Below are positions 16,042 through 23,643 of a stretch of DNA of 37,799 nt, one piece after another (position 1 is the first letter of the stretch; every line of letters starts with the position of its first letter). The notes under the pieces are model-generated. The model was not told the origin of the DNA, searched no databases, and worked only from the letters and a program-made list of their open reading frames with translations. The DNA comes from an uncultured delta proteobacterium (GTDB taxonomy: Bacteria; Myxococcota_A; Polyangia; Polyangiales; Ga0077539): contig CAIMWA010000293.1 of NCBI GenBank assembly GCA_903845045.1, forward strand, positions 1 to 37,799, written 5' to 3'. The position numbers and the translations under genes were made by a program.

Positions 16042-16962
16042 TCAGACGTCGAGGGTGTCGAGGGCGGTCACGCGCGGGTGCGAAGGTGCCGGGTGGCGTC
16101 GCACGGCGGGCGTCGCATGCGGAACCGTCGCGGGCGGGGGAGCCTCGACGGGCGCCGTCCCGAGCTCCACGCGCAGCGGACCGAAGGGCGTCGGAACCAC
16201 CACCGAACGCGGCCCTCGCGAGGTGCTCGCCGTCGACGACGGCTGCGTCGACGAGGGCAACCCGAGGCCCCCGAAGACCTGCTGGAGCGCCTCGGTGAAC
16301 GCCGGAGGCAGCGCGGGCAGCACGGGCACGCCGGGCACCGTCGACGGTGTCGTCGTCGCGGCGGGAGGCTCCGGCGCAGCCAGCACCGCCGGCGTCGTGA
16401 CGGGCGCTGCGACGGGCGCTGCGACGGGCGCTGCGACGGGCGTCACGACCGACACGGCGGCCGGGGTCGGCGCCTGTGTCGCGAGCGCCGGAGCCGGCGA
16501 CGTCAGCGCGGCGAAGAGCTGTGTGACCCACACCTGCTCGCCGCGGCGCACGATGCCGATGCCCACCGCGCGCTGCGCCGGATCGACCATGTTCTGGTGG
16601 TGCCCGGGGCTGTGCAGCAGCGACTCCTCGGCGGCCTGCGGCGACGCGTTGATGGCGATGTTCTCGGCCACGGCGCTCCACCCGAGGCCTGCGTGGGTGA
16701 CGCGGTCCGCGGGACCGCCTTCGGTGGGCGAGTCGTGCGAGAAGTAGCCTGCGCGCACCATGTCGAAGGAGTGGGCCTCGGCGAGGGCATCGAGGCGCGG
16801 GTCCTCGGCGAGCGGCGGCGCGCCGGTGGTCGCGCGCTCGGCGTTGAGCGCGGCCACCATCGCGGGCGCCGACGTGCGGTCGACGGTCTGCGCCGACGCC
16901 GACGAAGCGCCGAGAACCAGGGCGAAGGCCGCAAGCAAGGCCGTGGGAGCGAGGTGCTTCAT
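16042..16962 (-). CDS. Secreted CAP/SCP-domain protein with Pro/Ala linker
   Basis: Translates to 306 residues. ATG 16962 is supported by AAGGAG upstream. A signal peptide (LAPTALLAAFALVLGASSASA) is cut near residue 24. The CAP domain (about 33-155) shows MVAALNAERATTGAPPL, AHSFDMVRAGYFSHDSPTEGG, AVAENIAINAS and LLHSPGHHQNMVDPAQRAVGIGI, with the conserved His and Glu positions of bacterial SCP-like proteins. The C-terminal half is Pro/Ala/Val/Thr-rich with a run of VAAP repeats (about 170-190), then a non-repetitive tail. CAP proteins are extracellular and thought to bind lipids or act as defence/toxin factors; the role here is unknown. It starts downstream of the AGPS-like gene. Confidence 0.85.
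   Translation of the reverse strand: MKHLAPTALLAAFALVLGASSASAQTVDRTSAPAMVAALNAERATTGAPPLAEDPRLDALAEAHSFDMVRAGYFSHDSPTEGGPADRVTHAGLGWSAVAENIAINASPQAAEESLLHSPGHHQNMVDPAQRAVGIGIVRRGEQVWVTQLFAALTSPAPALATQAPTPAAVSVVTPVAAPVAAPVAAPVTTPAVLAAPEPPAATTTPSTVPGVPVLPALPPAFTEALQQVFGGLGLPSSTQPSSTASTSRGPRSVVVPTPFGPLRVELGTAPVEAPPPATVPHATPAVRRHPAPSHPRVTALDTLDV
16399..16446 (-). repeat. 12-bp tandem repeat (3 perfect plus 1 variant copy)
   Basis: GACGGGCGCTGC repeats at 16399-16434, then GACGGGCGTCAC; it encodes the VAAP linker units of the CAP-domain protein. Copy-number change would only alter linker length. Confidence 0.9.
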
Positions 16963-17103
16963 GGTGGACTCCTTCGTCCCTCCACCGAGCACGCGCGATG
17001 CCAGCGTGCGAATTCGTCGCGATTCGAAGGCAGTTGCTGCGTCCGACGGGGCCTCGCGACGGGCGCGGTGAGAACGCGCGGTCACGGTGCGGGTCCGCAC
17101 CCC

Positions 17104-17233
17104 GGGGACGGTTTCAACAAGTTGCCATTCCGGTGACACCGGAATTGGCCCGCGCAGAAACGCTCGAATTCAAGGAATTTGCGATTTCAAAATTCCGGTG
17201 GGACCGGAATGTTGAAATGTTGAAACCGTCCCC
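17104..17233. repeat. 130-bp inverted-repeat element, copy 2
   Basis: Terminal 16-bp inverted repeats identical to copy 1 lie at 17104-17119 and 17218-17233. The right-hand core GGTGGGACC is at 17197-17205, while the left core is GGTGACACC, a difference that keeps the pairing arms intact. The tandem TGTTGAAA pair at the right end is also present. It lies in the 274-bp gap between the CAP gene start (16962) and the stop of the AGPS-like gene (17237), 3 nt from the latter. The rest of that gap (16963-17103) holds only the CAP gene's leader and shows nothing else recognisable. Confidence 0.9.
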
Positions 17234-17236
17234 GCC

Positions 17237-18847
17237 TCAGGCGTCGAAGAGCACGCCGGGGTTGAGCACGCCCGCCGGATCCATCACGCGCTTCACCGCG
17301 CGCAGGGACTCGCCGAAGAGCGGCGGGCGCTCGCGGTCGTACCAGGGGCGGTGGTCGCGACCGACGGCGTGGTGGTGCGTGATGGTCCCGCCGAGGCGCA
17401 CGATGGCCTCGCCGGCGGCGGCCTTGATGACGTCCCACTGCGCGACGCGCGCGGCGCCGCGGCCCGGAGCGATGACCGTGAAGTACGGAGCAGGACCGTC
17501 GGGGTACGCGTGCGTGAAGCGGCAGCTCACCTCGCCGTCGCCGCACTCGGCCCGCACCGCCGCACGCACCGACTCCAGGACGCCGGCGTGGAACGCGTCG
17601 AAGCGGTCCCAGGTCACGGCCGTCTCGAAGGTCTCGACGACGTAGCCGAGGCGCGCGATGGCGTCGCGCAGATACGGTCCCTTGAGGAACATGTCGCGCC
17701 ACGAGCCCGCGGCGTCGTCACGGTCGCCCTCGACGGACTCCTTCGGCCGGCCGGCGCCGTCGCGCACCACCCCACCCGCCTCGCGAACGATCGCCACGGC
17801 CCGCGCGGAGGCCTCGGCGGGGGCGTGGTCGGCGCTCTCGAAGGCCACGAAGAGCAGGTGCTCGGTGCCGTCGGCGAGGGCGTTGAGCCTCGCCTCGGTG
17901 GCGTCGAGGAGGCGGCAATTCGTGGGGTGCAGGCCCGACTGCGCGAGCTCCCGCACGGCGCGCACGCCGGCGGCGAAGGTCTCGAAGCGCGCGGTGAACG
18001 CGGCCCGCCAGCGAGGGCGCTGCTGCACGCGCATCCACGCCTCGGTGATGACCCCGAGGGTGCCCTCGCTGCCGAGAAAGAGGCGGTCCGGCGACGGTCC
18101 CGCGCCGGAGCCCGGGAGGCGCCGCGTCTCGACGATGCCGCGCGGGGTGACGACGCGCATCGACTCGACGAAGTCGTCGACGTGCGTGAAGAGCGTGGCG
18201 TAGTGGCCGCCGGCGCGCGTCGCGATCCACCCGCCCAGCGACGAGAACTCGAAGGACTGCGGGTAGTGCCGGAACGCGAGGCCGTGGGGCCGTAGCTGCG
18301 CGGCGAGGGACGGACCGAGCACCCCTGCCTGGATGCGCGCAGCGCGCGAGACGGGGTCGACCTCGACGACGCGGTCGAGGTGACCGAGGTCGAGGGAGCA
18401 CGCGCCGGCCCAGCGACCGAGCCCCCGCGCCTCGACGCCGCCCACCACCGACGACCCCCCGCCGTAGGGAATCACCGCCACGCGCGCGCCCTCGCAGGCC
18501 TCGAGGACCTTGGCGACGTCGGCCTCGGTGCGCGGGTGCGCGACGAAATCGGGCGCCGCGTCGAAGTCCCCGGCGAGGCCGCGAACCACGTCGCGAAAGG
18601 CCTTTCCATAGGTGTGACCGGCGCGCTCCGCGGCGGAGACGTCGGCGATCGATGCGATGGATGCGGGTGGGGAGCAGCGCGGCGTCGGGAGACGCACGGA
18701 GTCGAGACGGGGAGCTTCGACGGGGGCCGGTGCCGCGGCGCCGAAGCGGTGTCCCAGCGCGTCGCGCACCATGGACACCGTGTCATCGTCGAGGCCGCCG
18801 CCCTCGACGCCCCAGCCCCAGAAAGATCGCCGTGCGTCATCGCTCAT
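17237..18847 (-). CDS. FAD-linked oxidase of the alkyldihydroxyacetonephosphate synthase (AGPS) family
   Basis: Translates to 536 residues. The N-terminal part (1-90) includes the AGPS-type lead-in. An FAD_binding_4 domain (about 95-270) has VIPYGGGSSVVGGVE, the SLDLGHLDRVVEVDPVSRAARIQAGV strand set and GSEGTLGVITEAWM. The C-terminal oxidase domain ends with ITHHHAVGRDHRPWY, the HHH triad that is essential in eukaryotic AGPS, then RVMDPAGVLNPG. AGPS exchanges the acyl chain of acyl-DHAP for a fatty alcohol to start ether-lipid synthesis; myxobacteria make ether lipids. This supports, but does not prove, an ether-lipid role; related family members are D-2-hydroxyacid dehydrogenases, which lack the HHH triad. 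It is followed by repeat copy 2 and the CAP and P450 genes. Confidence 0.85.
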   Translation of the reverse strand: MSDDARRSFWGWGVEGGGLDDDTVSMVRDALGHRFGAAAPAPVEAPRLDSVRLPTPRCSPPASIASIADVSAAERAGHTYGKAFRDVVRGLAGDFDAAPDFVAHPRTEADVAKVLEACEGARVAVIPYGGGSSVVGGVEARGLGRWAGACSLDLGHLDRVVEVDPVSRAARIQAGVLGPSLAAQLRPHGLAFRHYPQSFEFSSLGGWIATRAGGHYATLFTHVDDFVESMRVVTPRGIVETRRLPGSGAGPSPDRLFLGSEGTLGVITEAWMRVQQRPRWRAAFTARFETFAAGVRAVRELAQSGLHPTNCRLLDATEARLNALADGTEHLLFVAFESADHAPAEASARAVAIVREAGGVVRDGAGRPKESVEGDRDDAAGSWRDMFLKGPYLRDAIARLGYVVETFETAVTWDRFDAFHAGVLESVRAAVRAECGDGEVSCRFTHAYPDGPAPYFTVIAPGRGAARVAQWDVIKAAAGEAIVRLGGTITHHHAVGRDHRPWYDRERPPLFGESLRAVKRVMDPAGVLNPGVLFDA

Positions 18848-18893
18848 CGATGCGACGGGTCTACCAGAGGCCGAGGGCGCCGCGGGAGGCCGG

Positions 18894-21800
18894 TCACATC
18901 ATCGTGGCCGAGCCGCCGGCGATCCAGTTCCACGAGCTTGCGCCCGGGCACACGGTGGTGAGCGCGATGAACTCGAGCGTCACGTTGCCCGAGACCGGTG
19001 CGATGGGCGCGAAGCTGTACGTCTGCGTCACCGTGCGCGGGTTGACCCCGGTGCCGGCCGCCCAGCCGTAGGTGCCCACGACGGTGCCGTTGACCATGAC
19101 GTTCCAGGTCATCATGCCGGTGACGCACGGCGACGTCGACGTGAGGTCCGACATCTGGAAGTTCACCGAGAGCGAGGTCACCGACGTCGCCCGCGGGAAC
19201 ACCTCGGAGACGAAATCTCCGGTGCGGAACCGCGCGCCGCCGCCGCCGGCCCCGAGCGTTCCACCGCCCGCCGGACCGCCCACCGTCGACCCCGTGGAGG
19301 GGAACGTCACCGTCGTCGAGGTGGCCACGCACGCGCCGCCGATGAGCGCGAAGCCCGTGTTGCACACGAAGCTGCACGTGCCCGCCGCGCACACCGCGGT
19401 GGCGTTGCTCACCGCAGGGCAGACCGTCGAGCACGCGCCGCAGTTGGACGGGTCCGTCGAGGTGTTCACGCAGCTCGCGCCGCAGGTCGTGAGACCCGCG
19501 CCGCACGTCGTGGTGCACACGCCGGCGCTGCACACCTGGCCGCCCGGGCACGCGTGGCCGCAGGAGCCGCAGTTCGCGCTGTCGACGCGAACGTTCGTCT
19601 CGCACCCCGTGGCCGGCACGTGGTCGCAGTCCGCGAAGCCGGTGCTGCAGGCCGCGATGGCGCACGCGCCGGTGGAGCAGACCGCCGTGGCGTAGGCGAG
19701 CGCGCAGGCGTGGCCGCACGAGCCGCAGTTGGCGAGGTCCGTCGCCGTCGGGGTGCAGGCCCCGCCGCACGCCGTCTGCCCCGCGGGGCAAAGGCACGCG
19801 CCGCCGGTGCAGGTCTGGCCCGTGAGGCACCCGCGGCCGCAGGCGCCGCAGTTGGTGTTGTCCGTGGCGAGCGTCGCCTCGCAGCCGTTGGACGGCGAGT
19901 TGTCGCAGTCGCCGAAGCCCGGCACGCAGCGCTGCACGGTGCAGCTCCCCGACGCGCAGCCGTCGGCGGCGGTGTGCGGGAGCGCGCAGACGGTGCCGCA
20001 CGCGCCGCAGTTCGACGGGTCGATGGAGGTGTTCGAGCAGTACGTCGCCGGCGCCACGCCGCAGGTCACGAGGGGCGACGCGCAGGTCGTCCCGCACACG
20101 CCGCCGGAGCACACGCGGCCCGCGGTGCACGTCACGCCGCACGCGCCGCAGTTCGCGTTGTCGGTCTGCGTGTTGACCTCGCAGCCGTCGATGGCCACGC
20201 CGTTGCAGTCCCGGAAGCCGGCGTTGCAGGTCGTCACCGCGCACGCGCCCGCGGTGCACGTCGACGCCGCGTTCGCGAGGACGCACGCGCGTCCGCACGC
20301 GCCGCAGTTCGCGTTGTCGGTCTGCAGGTTGGCCTCGCAACCCGACGTCGCGTCGCGGTCGCAGTCGGCGAAGTTCGCGGCGCAGCTCGCGACGGCGCAC
20401 GCGCCGGCGACGCAGGACGTCACCGCCGTGTGCGCGAGGGCGCAGTTTCGCCCGCACGCGCCGCAGTTCGACGGATCGTTCTGGGTGTTGGCGCAGTACG
20501 CCGCGGATACGCCGGTGCACGCCGCGAGGGGCGCGGCGCAGGTGGTTCCGCAGGTGCCGCCGGAGCAGACCTGGCCGGCCGGGCAGCTCGTGCCGCAGGT
20601 GCCGCAGTTGCCGTTGTCGGCCTGCGTGTTGACCTCGCAGCCGTTGGCTGCGACGCCGTCGCAGTCCGCGAAGCCCGGGGCGCACGTCCCGATGGCGCAG
20701 GCGCTCGCGGCGCAGGTGGCGGTGGCGTGCGGGAGGACGCAGGCGCGGCCGCAGGCGCCGCAGTTGGTCACGCTGTCGGTGGTGCCGCTCTCGCAGCCGT
20801 TCGCCGGGTCGGCGTCGCAGTCACCGAAGCCCGTCGCGCAGCGCACGACGCTGCACGATCCGACGGTGCAGCCAGTGATGGCGGTGTTCGGGAGCGTGCA
20901 CCCGTGACCGCAGGCGCCGCAGTTGGCAGGGTCGACGGCGGTGTTCGCGCAGTACGCGCCGGCGGACGACGGGCACGTCGCGAGCGTCGTGGCGCAGCTC
21001 GTCGCGCAGGTGCCGCGGGAGCACACCTGGCCGGGGGCGCAGGCGAGGCCGCAGTTGCCGCAGTTCGCGTTGTCGGTCTGGAGGTTCACGCAGGTGCCGG
21101 AGCACTGCGTGAGGCTGGCCGAGCACGACACGACGCACACGCCGGCGCTGCAGGTCGTCCCCGATGCGCAGGTCGTTCCGCACGCGCCGCAGTTGAGGTT
21201 GTCGGTCTGAAGGTCGCGGCACACGCCGTTGCAAGTCGTCTGGCCGACGCTGCAGGTGACCTGGCAGCGCCGGTCGAGGCAGCGCTGGCCGGCGGGGCAC
21301 AACGTGCCGCAAGCGCCGCAGTTGTTGTTGTCCGTGCTGAGGTCGGCGCAGCGCTGCGTGCCGCCGGCGTCGGCCCCGGCGTCACCGCCGCCGCACGTCG
21401 CGAGCGACGCCGCGCAGGTGAGCGAGCACCGGCCGAGGCTGCACACCTGGCCCGCGGCGCAGGCCTGGCCGCAGCGTCCGCAGTTGGCGTTGTCGGTCTG
21501 GAGGTTCACGCACGAGCCGCTGCACGCCGACGCGCCGCCGGCGCACGTGAGCTGGCACGTGCCGTTGGTGCAGAGCATCGACGGGCCGCACGCGTTGCCG
21601 CAGGCGCCGCAGTTCACGGGGTCGCTGCGCAGGTCCGCGCAGGACGAGCCGCAGCGGATCGCTGCTCCGGAGCAGACGATGTCCGCGGCGGCGTCCATGC
21701 CCGTCGTCGTGACGACGGAGTCGCCGGTACAGCCCCCCACGGTGACCGCGGCGACCAGCGTCGCGGTGAGCCAAAATCGTTCGCCCCAGAATTTCGTCAT
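18894..21800 (-). CDS. Giant Cys-rich lipoprotein with 16 NCGxCG repeats and a C-terminal beta domain
   Basis: Translates to 968 residues. A lipoprotein signal (TATLVAAVTVGGC) puts the lipid-attached Cys at about residue 24. From residue about 40 to 820 there are 16 units with the core NCGxCGxxC (for example DPVNCGACGNAC, DNANCGRCGQAC), each about 40-52 residues and rich in Cys pairs. Even-numbered Cys suggests an extended disulfide-clamped rod. The final about 140 residues lack Cys repeats and form a beta-strand-rich domain (TFPSTGSTVGGPAGGG ... WNWIAGGSATMM) with a jelly-roll-like pattern. A GAGGGAGG Shine-Dalgarno precedes ATG 21800. It is probably exported and surface-exposed; role unknown, adhesion or polymer binding likely. 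Automated pipelines sometimes give such proteins unrelated enzyme names. Confidence 0.85.
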   Translation of the reverse strand: MTKFWGERFWLTATLVAAVTVGGCTGDSVVTTTGMDAAADIVCSGAAIRCGSSCADLRSDPVNCGACGNACGPSMLCTNGTCQLTCAGGASACSGSCVNLQTDNANCGRCGQACAAGQVCSLGRCSLTCAASLATCGGGDAGADAGGTQRCADLSTDNNNCGACGTLCPAGQRCLDRRCQVTCSVGQTTCNGVCRDLQTDNLNCGACGTTCASGTTCSAGVCVVSCSASLTQCSGTCVNLQTDNANCGNCGLACAPGQVCSRGTCATSCATTLATCPSSAGAYCANTAVDPANCGACGHGCTLPNTAITGCTVGSCSVVRCATGFGDCDADPANGCESGTTDSVTNCGACGRACVLPHATATCAASACAIGTCAPGFADCDGVAANGCEVNTQADNGNCGTCGTSCPAGQVCSGGTCGTTCAAPLAACTGVSAAYCANTQNDPSNCGACGRNCALAHTAVTSCVAGACAVASCAANFADCDRDATSGCEANLQTDNANCGACGRACVLANAASTCTAGACAVTTCNAGFRDCNGVAIDGCEVNTQTDNANCGACGVTCTAGRVCSGGVCGTTCASPLVTCGVAPATYCSNTSIDPSNCGACGTVCALPHTAADGCASGSCTVQRCVPGFGDCDNSPSNGCEATLATDNTNCGACGRGCLTGQTCTGGACLCPAGQTACGGACTPTATDLANCGSCGHACALAYATAVCSTGACAIAACSTGFADCDHVPATGCETNVRVDSANCGSCGHACPGGQVCSAGVCTTTCGAGLTTCGASCVNTSTDPSNCGACSTVCPAVSNATAVCAAGTCSFVCNTGFALIGGACVATSTTVTFPSTGSTVGGPAGGGTLGAGGGGARFRTGDFVSEVFPRATSVTSLSVNFQMSDLTSTSPCVTGMMTWNVMVNGTVVGTYGWAAGTGVNPRTVTQTYSFAPIAPVSGNVTLEFIALTTVCPGASSWNWIAGGSATMM

Positions 21801-21928
21801 GCGCGGACCTCCCTCGGACCGGGCGCTCGGTGCGCCGGAACCGGATCCGTGCGACTAGCGCACTTCGCTTCCGCCAGAAAGTTCGAGGGCTCGAAGGCAC
21901 GCGCCAACGCATGCCCCCAGCTGGGCGC

Positions 21929-23074
21929 TCACCCTCCGCGAACGCAGCGGAAGCCGATGCGCGGATCGAGGTATCCGGGCGCGTTGGGGCCCCGAATGGC
22001 CGCGCGGACGTACGTCGCGCTCGTCTCGGCCCAGCTCCCGCCGCGGTCGACGCGGTTCATGCACGCGCTCCCCGCGGGCGGCTCCACGGCCGGATCGGTG
22101 ACGGGCGTCGTCGACGCGACGTACGGCGCGTAGCAGTCGTGGGTCCACTCCCAGACGTTGCCCGCGAGGTCGAAGAGCCCGAAGGCACCCGCGGGTTGGC
22201 TCCGCACCGGGCAGGTGCCCGCGTTCATCGACGCCCCGCCGTTCCAGCACAGCAGCGAGTCCGACGGGGCCGCCGATCCCCACGGTTCATCGGCGTCCGC
22301 GGAGCCGCCGCGAGCGGCGTACTCCCACTGCGCCTCGGTGGGCAGCGCGCCCCCGCTCCACGCGCAGTACGCCTGCGCCTGGGACCACGTCACGCAGTTG
22401 ACCGGGTGGCTCGCGCGCGCCGCGTTGCCCAGGTTGCACGTTCCGCCGGTCGCGACGCCCGCACACCCCGCGGCGGTGCAAGCCGCGTAGGCCGACGCCG
22501 TCACCTCGGTGAGGTCCATGCAGAACGCGGAGATGGTCACGGGGTGCGGCGCCATGCCCGTGAAGCGCAGGTCGAGGTCCGCGGCGCCCATGACGAAGCT
22601 CCCGCCGGCGACGAACGCCGTCCCGGTGGGACACGGCGTGCATCCCGAGGTCCCGCAGATCTGGCCGGCGGCGCAGCAGACCCCGGCGCAGGTCGCGCGG
22701 CCCACGGGGCATCCCGCGTCGGTGGCGACGGGGCCATCGGCGAGCGCGTCGGCGGACCCGAGGTCCATACCAAGGTCGGTAAACGTCGCGTCGCCGGCTC
22801 CGACGTCGATGATCGCGGCATCGACTCCGACGTCGGCTCCGGAGTCCATCGCCGATGCGTCCGCGCCCGCCGCGTCGCGTGCGCCGGCGTCCACCGTCGC
22901 CTCCGTCGGCACATCGACGCTCGCCACATCGGGGACGGGCACGTCGATGCTCGGCACATCGACGCCAAGGTCCGTGATCGGCGCGCCGGCGTCCGACGCG
23001 GCACCGCTGGAGCATCCGAGCGCCGCCATCGCGATCCACGGTCCGAACGACCTCATCCTGCGCCGTGCGGCCAT
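21929..23074 (-). CDS. Lipoprotein with a SUMF1/FGE-sulfatase-like domain
   Basis: Translates to 381 residues from ATG 23074 (375 if ATG 23056). The signal is MRSFGPWIAMAALGC with the lipid-attached Cys at about residue 20. A long Asp/Val/Pro/Ala linker (VDVPSIDVPVPDVASVDVP) follows, then a short Cys-rich module (CPVGRATCAGVCCAAGQICG) and a SUMF1/formylglycine-generating-enzyme fold: FVAGGSFVMGAAD, FCMDLTEVTASAY, PVNCVTWSQAQAYCAW, LPTEAQWEYAARGG, GNVWEWTHDCY, VDRGGSWAE and GFRCVRGG. The catalytic Cys pair of real FGE, usually just after the GGS segment, is not seen (GGSWAETSATYV), so it is probably a binding or other SUMF1 protein, not a sulfatase activator. Genes around it encode other surface lipoproteins. 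Confidence 0.85.
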   Translation of the reverse strand: MAARRRMRSFGPWIAMAALGCSSGAASDAGAPITDLGVDVPSIDVPVPDVASVDVPTEATVDAGARDAAGADASAMDSGADVGVDAAIIDVGAGDATFTDLGMDLGSADALADGPVATDAGCPVGRATCAGVCCAAGQICGTSGCTPCPTGTAFVAGGSFVMGAADLDLRFTGMAPHPVTISAFCMDLTEVTASAYAACTAAGCAGVATGGTCNLGNAARASHPVNCVTWSQAQAYCAWSGGALPTEAQWEYAARGGSADADEPWGSAAPSDSLLCWNGGASMNAGTCPVRSQPAGAFGLFDLAGNVWEWTHDCYAPYVASTTPVTDPAVEPPAGSACMNRVDRGGSWAETSATYVRAAIRGPNAPGYLDPRIGFRCVRGG

Positions 23075-23141
23075 GCGATGGAACGTAGCCGCGACCGCGC
23101 GACGTCGTCGAGGCGCCGTCGGCGCGACGACGAGAGACGAC

Positions 23142-23537
23142 TCACGGAGCGGGCGGATCGAAGGTGGCGTTGCCCGCCCAGGTGGTGTTGGCGGGACGCG
23201 GCGCGTGGATGCGGCATGCGCCGACGGGAGGGCACGAACCACCCTGCTCGACCTCGATCTCGCACGGCACCGTGCCGAGACCCTGCGCACGCGCGACGAA
23301 GTCCGCGTAGTGCGCGACGTCCACGTTGAGCCACGACGCGCACGTGGCCTCGGGAACGTCGGTGCGGAACGTCACCGTCGCGCGCCGTCCTTCGGCGGAC
23401 CAGCCGTCGACGCGATCGAAGCTGCACGTCGCGCGGCGCAACGCGTAGCGACACCCGCCCTCGGGCACCGGAGCGGGACGATGGCACCCGGCGAGGACGA
23501 GGAGCGCGAACGATGCGATCGCGTGGCGGTGAACCAT
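23142..23537 (-). CDS. Small lipoprotein, unknown function
   Basis: Translates to 131 residues. The N-terminus MVHRHAIASFALLVLAGC is a lipoprotein signal (Cys at residue 18). The mature part has six further Cys (CRYALRRATC, EATCASWL, TVPCEIEVEQGGSCPPVGAC), probably three disulfides. No known domain is recognised. It sits between the SUMF1 lipoprotein and a divergent gene at 23644, and ends 68 nt from the upstream neighbour's start. Confidence 0.7.
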   Translation of the reverse strand: MVHRHAIASFALLVLAGCHRPAPVPEGGCRYALRRATCSFDRVDGWSAEGRRATVTFRTDVPEATCASWLNVDVAHYADFVARAQGLGTVPCEIEVEQGGSCPPVGACRIHAPRPANTTWAGNATFDPPAP

Positions 23538-23643
23538 GGCCGCAAAGTGTACGCCGGCGCGGTCCCGTCCGAGCGAGCTTGCGCCTTGACCGGCGACGAC
23601 CGCTGGCGTTGACCCACGCGCTCCCGTGCGCGAGCGTCGCTCC

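Noticed and set aside
18894..21700. Repeat structure suggestive of a CRISPR array
   Set aside because: The repeats are diverged, in frame, of variable length and encode NCGxCG units; spacers are not unique sequences between constant repeats.
18657..22133. An open plus-strand frame of about 1158 codons antisense to the Cys-rich lipoprotein
   Set aside because: It is a GC-skew shadow: the composition is Arg/Ala/Gly with no domain, and the minus-strand frame has a lipobox, Shine-Dalgarno and clear repeats.
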